Assembly: GCA_963930755.1 (NCBI GenBank)
Contig: OZ005735.1
Coordinates: 269,392,556-269,456,555, forward strand
DNA: 64,000 bases
Reading direction: 5' to 3'
From: Eudasyphora cyanicolor
Lineage: Eukaryota; Arthropoda; Insecta; Diptera; Muscidae
A program made the translations under genes and the position numbers. The notes under the pieces were generated by a model. The model saw only the letters and a program-made list of their open reading frames with translations, ran no database searches and was not told the DNA's origin. Each line of letters begins with the position of its first letter. The first letter of the stretch is position 1. Positions 56,351 to 64,000 of this stretch are shown one piece after another.

Positions 56351-57732
56351 TAGAGCTAAGGGTGCGAGTACCACCCCCACGCCACAATCTTCCACAATTC
56401 CACATATAGTAATAGTTTCTTCTCGCAATCATCTTGAGAAAAATAACCCAAGTTGCGACGTCTCTTTTGGCATCTCCCAAACAAATGGATCATTTTACAG
56501 AAAATTTTAACTGTTGATGACTTTGATTCCAGTTCATATACTCGTAAATACGTGACATTTTATGAAGTGTAATACTTTTATAGTTCCCATGGTATATTAA
56601 AAAATAGGCGTTATTGTTATTACATTGTTTTCAAATGGGCACTCTATTCGTTAGGATATTAAAATGTCATTCCAAGAGACGGAAAGCCACCTCTCAAACG
56701 AAAATACATCACGTTTTCATTATATATTTATAATCGGGATATAATTAATTACACTTTTATATTCATCCTAATAATTTATTATTTAATCATTAGTATTCGA
56801 AATCTATATATATATATAAATTTATGTGTTTGTTGTTACGTATGAACTCCAAAATAACTGGACCGATATTGATGAAGTTTTCAGGGAATCTTCAGATTAT
56901 CCTAGCGGATGACATAGGCTATATTAGTTATTGATTGAGGAGGCGTGACCCCGTCCAAATAAGCCCATTTGGAGTTATTTTCTTAGTGATTAATACTGTT
57001 CCTACCTACTACGATTGGATAATCGAGATTCCTACTGTCGTTATCTGACGATTGGGACTGGACCGTGATCCCGATTCGACCGTAATCGGTCCAAAAATTA
57101 GCAACGAGGGGGCTAGGTCCACCAAGTACTCCATAAGTTTTTGCAATAATGAACAAACATTTCAGGAGAACGAATTATTAAGTGACATATAGCACTTACG
57201 TCTCTTGGTGAAAATATTTTTTTGCATTGTGTCAGTTACGTCTAAAATTATTTACCGTTTTTTGAGAAAACGGTAATATATATATGCACAAAATTTATAC
57301 ACACGTTGTACTTTGACTAGACAAATCGAATGGTGGCCTTAACTCAATTTCGGAAAACTTGTCAGTTACGTCGGTTGGTCATCCAAGCAACGATATGTGA
57401 GAGAGACATATAAGAGACATTGCACTTACATTTTATTTTATGAGGATTGATGTCAGACATTATCAGGACGAGGTTTTATGGCCGTTCGTGGCCCTCCATA
57501 AAACATGATATACGATGTGAGAGCTATATTGGATGAGATCCGCTCAGAAAGAGGGCCATTCAAGAATATTTGTGGTTTTTTATTTATGAGGTTTCCATTC
57601 AGTAACGCCTATTAGGGGCAGGGACATCCCAGTCGTATATACTCGTACAGGTAGTAAAATTATATGTACGCAATACAAGGTATTACGCGGCAGTCTTGAA
57701 AATATTGGGTTTCTACTTCCGAAGCAAACTAT
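56351..57732. other. No gene recognised; scattered repeat scraps
   Basis: 56370-56640 resembles family 2 in part (ATGGATCATTTTACAGAAAA). 56860-57000 contains AACTGGACCGATATTGATGA and GGAGGCGTGACCCCGTCC, which look like a repeat scrap. 57180-57375 holds three TTACGTC motifs. Nothing codes. Confidence 0.35.
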
Positions 57733-57969
57733 GGGCCTGTTTCTGTAACTTATTTTCGTTCGTCTACGGCGAACGATCAAAAATCACTGAATTATTCCGA
57801 GAAATCTATAAGTCACAGGAGTTTATAATTCGTTGTGTCTACAGAAAAGCACGTAAAAAGTTCATACCTAAAATATTTCTAACCTGAGTTTTATAGAATT
57901 CAAGTAATAGTTGAGAGATTTTTGATCGTTCGCCGTAGACGAACGAAAATAAGTTACAGAAACAGGCCC
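57733..57969. mobile_element. MITE with 53-bp perfect terminal inverted repeats
   Basis: It begins GGGCCTGTTTCTGTAACTTA, and 53 bases are repeated exactly inverted at 57917-57969. TAT is present on each side (57730-57732 and 57970-57972). It is 237 bp. The GGGCCTGTTT start and 3-bp duplication recall Tourist/PIF-Harbinger MITEs, but TAT is not the usual TWA target, so the superfamily is tentative. Confidence 0.85.
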
Positions 57970-58115
57970 TATATGTCAGCTACAAGTACTGCAACTTACG
58001 AACCTTAAACCCGGAATTTATGAATGAAATTTCTTATTAATAAATTAATGTAATTCAGCGCCTTTAAGAGATAAGTCGATTTTATGAAAAATATTACAAT
58101 GTTATATTTCGAAGT

Positions 58116-59638
58116 ATGAGTAAAAGGCAAACAACTTTTCAATGTGTAAATGATCCCGACAATTTCTGCTACATCTGTCGAAAATATGTAATTAAAAAAA
58201 TCGACGTGCGTTTTGTAAAATAATAGAAGAAATATATGTGTAATATTTTGGTATACGAGTTAAAAATATCAACGAACCGTGGACAAGTATATTTTGAATA
58301 ATTCGTGCCATGTAAATCTTACTCGATGGACTAGTGGAAGAATGCGGTAAGTACTTTAAAATTTATGTATTACAATGTTGTGTGCAATAAAATGTTTTAA
58401 TTTTAGACTTCACGTGCAATTTGGAATGCCAATGATTGGGAGACAACCATTAATTCACGATACGGACTGCTATTTTTGTCGAAGTTAATAGATTGAAGTA
58501 GGAAGTGTCCAAGTATAGCTAACAGCCTAATAACGGAAACATCATCAAGTTCAACTGAGTACTCAACTCTGAGCGATTCAAGTTTGAGTAGGAAGTCATA
58601 ACTTTTAACTCAGTTTCAACTCATTGATCTAGTGAGAGATTTGGAACTGACAAAGATAAGGCAGAACTACTTGCATCTGGGATAAACCAGTACAATATTT
58701 TTGCCCCAGATTAACATATCATAGTATAGAGTCCTTGATATACCATAGAAACAATTTTATACAACTGTGGATAACAGATGCTTTTGCAAGGACATTCCCG
58801 GATTGTTCGATGAACTTAACCAAACATACAATTGAAAGGAATGGCGGTTACTTCTTGACAGCATTAAAGAAAGTTTGAATGCAGTACTTTTACATACACA
58901 ACGAAAATGAGAAACCGTCTTTTCCCATTGATCATGCTGTCAACACTAAGGAATCATACGAATCAATGGCTAAATTGATAAAATACATAAAATATGAACA
59001 TGACTGGAAAATTTGTTGCGATTTAAAAGTAGTTGGTATGTTATGCCTCTGGGATAGCCGATATTTTGCCACCACTGCTGGGGCTCTTTAAAAAGTTTGT
59101 AAAATCCTTAAGGAAAGATGGCAATTCACTCTCATATTTAAAAAGTTTATTTAAAAGTTTTCTTTTAAAAAAAATCGAAGAAGGATTTTTTGGTGGGCCT
59201 TTAATAAGGAAACTGATGAAAGATGTGAATTTTGAATCACATTTGACGTCGGATGAAATTGCAGCAAGGAGGTCGTTTAAGCTTGTAGTTTCAAATTTCC
59301 TTGGATCCAATAAAAGGCCGCAATATGAAACAATCATTAATGAGTTGTTAAAAAATTATGAACAAATTGGTTAGAAATATATTTTTTTATATTTATGTAT
59401 ATAACACATATGTATGTATTCTTCCAACTAATTTTTCGCTTTTTGTATTCCAACAGGTGTAAATCAGTCCCTCAAAATTCATTTCTTGCATTCTCATTTA
59501 AACTTTTTCCCCGAGAATCTTGGCGACGTAAGTGACGAACATGGCGAAAGGTTTCACCAAGAATTGAAGTCCATCGAGCCGCGTTACCAAGGGCACTGGG
59601 ATGAAAGAATGATGGGAGATCTAATGGTTCCTCATTAG
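58116..59638 (+). pseudogene. Decayed multi-exon gene of an uncharacterised family
   Basis: Pieces in order: 58116 MSKRQTTFQCVNDPDNFCYI (with C-x2-C-type cysteines), a stop soon after, then a donor-like GTAAG near 58356. At about 58405 comes VQFGMPMIGRQPLIHDTDCY and FCRS. At 58915 comes PSFPIDHAVNTKESYESMAK and WKICCDLKVVGMLCLWDSR. At about 59066 comes ILPPLLGLFKKFVKSL, continuing to LLKNYEQIG. After an apparent 87-bp GT...AG intron (59370-59456) come VNQSLKIHFLHSHLNFFPEN, VSDEHGERFHQELKS and RYQGHWDERMMGD, then a stop at 59636-59638. I recognise this order from uncharacterised proteins abundant in arthropod and cnidarian genomes, function unknown. The centre is deleted and frames are broken. 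Confidence 0.7.
59370..59456 (+). other. Intron retained in the decayed gene
   Basis: GT at 59370 and TTCCAACAG at 59456 with a T-rich tract before the acceptor. Joining the sides restores the frame from EQIG to VNQSL. It implies DNA-level rather than mRNA-level origin of the copy. Confidence 0.6.
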
Positions 59639-59776
59639 AGAAACCGATTCCGAAATCTACAAATTTCAACAAATAACTCACAATTACTTCTAATGAAACT
59701 TGTTCATGTAAATAAACTCAAATGTACATAATATAAATAAAAGTAATAAATAAAATCGCATTTAAACAGAAATTAA

Positions 59777-60791
59777 AACCAGTAAGGAAAGGCAGAAAGT
59801 CGGGCGGGGCCGACTATATAATAATAATTTGGAATAATTGGTAAATGGGTAGAAACATATTATCTAATTCTGAAACGATAATCGCTAAATTAAGCAATAA
59901 TCGTTCCTAAATTGAGAAACATATTTCTGGAAAATTTTAAAGTAAAATACAACTTCTATAGCGGTTTGATACCAAATCAGGAGGAACATATATATGGAGC
60001 TTTAATATAAATCTGAACCGATCTTCCCTGAATACTTATTCATGTAAAAAGACCTCCTTCTGTCGAATTTCGTACTGATCGGATATAAAATACAGTCTCT
60101 ACAGCGCTTACATGTCAAATCGGGGGTAACATATGTATATATGGGAGCTATATCTAAATCTGAACCGATTTTCTCCGAATTAGGCAGTATTCCTTCATGT
60201 AATAAGAAAATACAGTTTTTACAGTGCTTACAGGTCAAATCGGGGGTAACATATATATGGGCGTTATATCTAAATCTAAACCGAGTAGAAAGAAAACTCT
60301 TTTTGCCGACTTTCGCAAAATCGGGGGTAACGTATATATGGGGGCTATATCTAAATCTGAACCGATTTATTCCAAATTTAGCAGTGTTCATCCATATAAT
60401 AAGAAACCTCTTTCTGCCGAATTTCATACTGATCGGATATAAAATAAAGTTTTTACAGCGCTTACATGTCAAATCGGGGCTAACATATATATGGGGGCTA
60501 TATCTAAATCCGAACCGATTTCAGCCAAATTCAATAGGGATCGTCCTTGGGCCAAAAAAAAGATATGTGTAAAGTTTCGTTGAGATCGGACCATAATTGC
60601 GACCTGTACTTTGATTACAAGAATACATGCACAGACGGACAGACAGACAAACGGACATAGCTAAATCAACTCAGAAAGTGATTCTAAGTCGATCGGTATA
60701 ATAAACGATGGGTCTATTTCTCCTCCTTTTGGGTGTTACAAACAAATGCACAACGTTATAATACCCTGTACCACAGGGTGGTGTAGGGTAT
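59777..60791 (-). mobile_element. Family 1, subtype A, internally deleted
   Basis: Right and left termini are present. Near the right end the CCCTACACCTCCC segment is deleted (59822), and central units near 60200-60310 are shortened. The palindrome carries CACAGGGTGG. Confidence 0.88.
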
Positions 60792-61239
60792 AAAAAAAGA
60801 ATTTTTGAAATTCTCTTACCTCTACCAAAAGGGCTATCATTTCTACATTTATCCATAGATTTTTTTGAAATAGGCATTATTTTCTTCGCTAGGATGCATA
60901 CTTTTAAAAAATAAAATAAAATATTTTTTTTTTGTAAAAAAATTTATTTGTTTGATGACTGTTACTAAACCACTGTTTCTAAGTGAAAGAGATATTTCCA
61001 TCATTGGTAGCCCACATTAATAGCTTCAATTTAACATATAAGTCGACTTGATCTGGCATATACTCCAAAAATGATAGTGCAAATACGTTCCTAAGAACGA
61101 TGATGCACAGCCCTTTGATTACAAAGCCGACGGAGGCAAGAGCTCCAAATTCTTCACTGGGGAAGCGATGTACGTTGAGAAGCGATGCAAAGGTAGACCC
61201 AACTCTTAATAATGGGGGAAATCTCGGCAACGAACAGCG
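60792..61239. other. Unassigned DNA
   Basis: 60845-60890 is the inverted relative of 53185-53230. The rest is unique and not coding by inspection. Confidence 0.35.
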
Positions 61240-61725
61240 GTGCAATGGTGGATCCAATTCCCAAGGTTGCAGAAGTCTCGGCACAACTTGCGAGGATGTG
61301 AGGCAACGTTTGTGGGATCCTCAATCTCGCGACAGGCTACAGCTACGTTAATCGTTAGGACCTCAAATCAAAAGTTTCTGAAAAGAGTTCGATCCGAAGA
61401 AGAGCCACAATCTGAACCGAGGGAAAAACGCGTCGGTCCTACAGCGGCGGAGAATGATGGTTTGGGAACTCCTCTTCTGAATGAAATACTACTCAACAAA
61501 AAAGTGAACACATCAGCAGCTTTGGGTCCGATGAAGACCACCAAGTGGCTGTCATCGACAGATCAGGTGCAGAAGGTAGTTTTGGTCGCGAAGTTTATGG
61601 ACCACCAGCTGTCAGATAATTGGAATAGCGGAAACTTAAAATTTTACAGAGTAGAGTGTATACAGGGATCCACAGTCTCTCAAGTATACAGATGTGCGGT
61701 TGTGATTTTGTTTACATTTTCGTGA
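61240..61725 (+). pseudogene. Unrecognised open frame, possible coding relic
   Basis: An open frame of 161 codons has a charged segment KRVRSEEEPQSEPREKRVGP followed by KKVNTSAALGPMKTTKWLSS and VVLVAKFMDHQLSDNW. Its composition is more protein-like and more GC-rich than the flanking repeats. No domain is recognised, no signal peptide is seen, and the last 9 codons run into the 241-bp duplication. It could be a LINE ORF1 scrap or an exon. Confidence 0.2.
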
Positions 61726-62180
61726 GTTACGAACGAATAGAAATGATTTTCAAAGTTTTCTGGAGCCCTTTTTAGAAGTTTTTTGTACTCAACGATCGAT
61801 ATTAATTTTCCAAATGAGATAATTAAAAAAAAAAGTAAGGAAAGGCAGAAAGTCGGGCGGAGCCGACTATATAATACCCTACACCTCCCTAACAATGCGA
61901 TAAGGGTCATTGGCATAATAATTTGGAATAATTGGTGCCGTTGTGATTTTGTTTACAATTTCGTGAGTTACGAACGAATAGAAATGATTTTCAAAGTTTT
62001 CTGGAGCCCTTTTTAGAAGTTTTTTGTACTCAACGATCGATATTAATTTTCCAAATGAGATAATTAAAAAAAAAAGTAAGGAAAGGCAGAAAGTCGGGCG
62101 GAGCCGACTATATAATACCCTACACCTCCCTAACAATGCGATAAGGGTCATTGGCATAATAATTTGGAATAATTGGTAAA
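61699..62180. repeat. Direct tandem duplication, 241-bp unit including a family 1 right end
   Basis: 61699-61939 and 61940-62180 differ by only a few bases. Each unit holds about 135 bp of flanking DNA (TTTTCGTGAGTTACGAACGA) followed by the family 1 right hairpin domain (AGTCGGGCGGAGCCGACT). Only the second is continuous with a full element. Confidence 0.92.
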
Positions 62181-63533
62181 TGGGTAGAAACATATTATCT
62201 AATTCTGAAACGATAATCGCTAAATTAAGCAATATTCGTTCCTAAATTGAGAAAAATCTTTCTGGAAAATTTTAATGATCGGAACTAAAATACAACTTCT
62301 ATAGCGGTTTGATACCAAATCATGAGGAACATATATATGGAGCTTTAATATATATCTGAACCGATCTTCCCTGAATACTTATTCATGTAAAAAGACCTCC
62401 TTCTGTCGAATTTCGTACTGATCGGATATAAAATACAGTCTCTACAGCGCTTACATGTCAAATCGGGGGTAACATATATATGGGAGCTATATCTAAATCT
62501 GAACCGATTTTCTCCGAATTTGGCAGTATTCCTTCATGTAATAAGAAACCTCTTTCTGCCGAATTTCGCACTGATCGGATATAAAATACAGCTTTTACAG
62601 CGCTTACAGTTCAAATCGGGGGTAACATATATATGGGTGTTATATCTAAATCTAAACCGAGTTTCCCCGAATTTGGCAGTATTCCTTCATGTAGAAAGAA
62701 GCTTATTTTTGCCGACTTTCGCACTGATCGGATATAAAATAACATTTTGACAGCGCTCACATGTCAAATCGGGGGTAACGTATATATGGGGGCTATATCT
62801 AAATCTGAACCGATTTCTTCCAAATTTAAAAGTGTTCATTCATATAATAGGAAACCTCTTTCTGCCGAATTTCGCACTGATCGGATATAAAATACAGTTT
62901 TTACAGCGCTTACATGTCAAATCGGGGGTAACATATATATGGGGGCTATATCTAAATCTGAACCGATTTTCTCCGAATTTAGCAGTATTCCTTCATGTAA
63001 TAAGAAACCTCTCTTTGCCGAATTTCGCACTGATCGGATATAAAATAAAATTTTTACAGCGCTTACATATCAAATCGGGGGTAACGTATATATGGGGGCT
63101 ATATCTAAATCTGAACCGATTTCTTCCAAATTACACAGCGTTCATTCATATAATAAGAAACCTCTTTCTGCCGAATTTCATACTAATCGGATATAAAATA
63201 AAGTTTTTACAGCGCTTACATGTCAAATCGGGGTAACAAATATATGGGGGCTATATCTAAATCTGAACCGATTTTAACCAAATTCAATAGGGATCGTCCT
63301 TGGGCCAAAAAAAAGATATGTGTAAGGTTTCGTCGAGATCGGACCATAATTGCGACCTGTACTTTGATTACAAGAATACATGCACAGACAGACGGACAGA
63401 CAGACAGACGGACATAGCTAAATCAACTCAGAAAGTGATTCTAAGTCGATCGGTATAATAAACGATGGGTCTATTTCTTCTCCTTTTGGGTGTTACAAAC
63501 AAATGCACAAAGTTATAATACCCTGTAGGGTAT
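62075..63533 (-). mobile_element. Family 1, subtype A, longest copy (about seven units)
   Basis: The right end is at 62075 (the initial ACC is lost). Central units lie near 62335, 62480, 62635, 62785, 62937, 63087 and 63243. The left palindrome at 63518-63533 is reduced from 31 to 16 bp. The loss falls between two TGTA repeats inside the palindrome. Confidence 0.9.
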
Positions 63534-64000
63534 AAATATCGAAAATAATTCTTAAAATACACCAAGAAAAAATCAAATTTCTATTCGTTCATCACTGATT
63601 GACTACTCGATACTGGACGGACCTTCTTTATAACTTTATTTTCTTTGGAGGGATCAAAGTAATCGGCTGTGCAAGGAAATATTCGGTAGACTTTCTTAAA
63701 TGCGAAATTGATTGCGTTGGTAAACTCTAACTAACGGAAAAGATCAAAATTCTAAGACCCACCGGGAAGCAGAATATCGGACTCTGCACAGACCAATGGA
63801 AAATTCTGGCATCTGGCATCTGCTGTCGAAGAAGTTGTTAAGAGCTCCTGAGGGAAAGGTAAAGCTTGCGTTTGGAACAATCTGGTTCAGACTCTAAAAA
63901 CTCAAGACTTGTAAGACTCAGAGAAAGCTAAGCATAATGCAAATTAATCTGCAACAATGCTGAACTCCTCCTTTCTCTCACGAAATCTCTGATTGACATT
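63534..64000. other. Unassigned DNA at window end
   Basis: A GC-richer stretch (63690-63900) has short open pieces such as KQNIGLCTDQWKILAS on the plus strand, broken by stops. It may be a LINE scrap, but it is not recognised. Confidence 0.3.

Noticed and set aside
55890..56480. Pro/Thr/Phe-rich minus-strand frames
   Set aside because: They follow the 37-41-bp minisatellite units.
61240..61725. A confident protein-coding gene call
   Set aside because: No recognisable domain is present, the frame runs into a tandem duplication, and the start is uncertain; kept only as a low-confidence relic.
1925..63236. Recurrent open frames with phrases such as FALIGYKIQFLQRL and SGVTYIWGLYLNLNRF
   Set aside because: They track the 152-bp units of family 1, occur in both orientations and lack starts, ends or codon structure of their own. 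They are repeat translations, not proteins.

Overview
The window looks like transposon-rich, AT-rich intergenic DNA from a higher fly (Diptera, probably a muscoid/calyptrate). The evidence is threefold: three intronless Lcp65A-type larval cuticle protein genes whose UTRs are conserved among themselves; jockey-like LINE, Tc1/mariner-like and hAT-like relics; and a very abundant repeat whose architecture matches Drosophila INE-1/DINE-1. The species cannot be fixed from sequence alone. No tRNA, rRNA or CRISPR was recognised.

The only genes that look intact are the three cuticle genes: 12543-12851 (-), 43181-43489 (+) and 49160-49468 (-). Each encodes 102 aa with a signal peptide and an RR-1-type chitin-binding segment ending GAHLPVA. 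They sit as islands among repeats. A decayed multi-exon gene of an uncharacterised family lies at 58116-59638, and a possible unrecognised terminal exon lies at 28038-28229.

The dominant component is family 1, a non-autonomous Helentron/DINE-like element. It has a palindromic left end (ATACCC...GGGTAT), then a (GACA/GACG)n tract, then 2-7 tandem units of about 152 bp, then a right end with an AGTCGG/CCGACT hairpin and a terminal CTTACTGGTT. About 17 copies of three subtypes (A, B, C) are present on both strands. Several can be compared with empty sites inside this same window, and these show insertion between T and T (or T and A) with no target duplication. Family 2 has the same layout with a different sequence (53523-54539, 36163-37208, others). 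Family 3 is a CAC-ended element of about 750 bp with apparent 2-bp target duplications.

Layout: 1-12300 is family 1 interleaved with a degenerate AT-rich array (period about 0.37-0.47 kb) and one mariner relic. 12300-16000 holds cuticle gene 1, a mariner deletion derivative, a hexamer microsatellite and a LINE scrap. 16083-16399 is a GC-richer foldback. 16994-27243 is family 1, including a 6.1-kb composite inserted into a mariner-like copy that reuses the 6.4-10.3 kb array. 27.3-29.4 kb is mostly unique. 29.4-36.1 kb holds two LINE relics, one cut by two family 3 insertions, and a hAT-like MITE with an 8-bp target duplication. 36.2-42.6 kb is family 2, a mariner/family 1 nest and two tandem-repeat blocks. 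42.6-50.5 kb holds cuticle genes 2 and 3 with flanking repeats. 50.5-64.0 kb holds a second mariner/family 1 nest, more family 1 and 2 copies, two TIR elements, a minisatellite and the decayed gene.

The most interesting signal is the behaviour of family 1: empty sites, a read-through-like composite, head-to-head inverted copies, right-end duplication and recurrent nesting in mariner copies.
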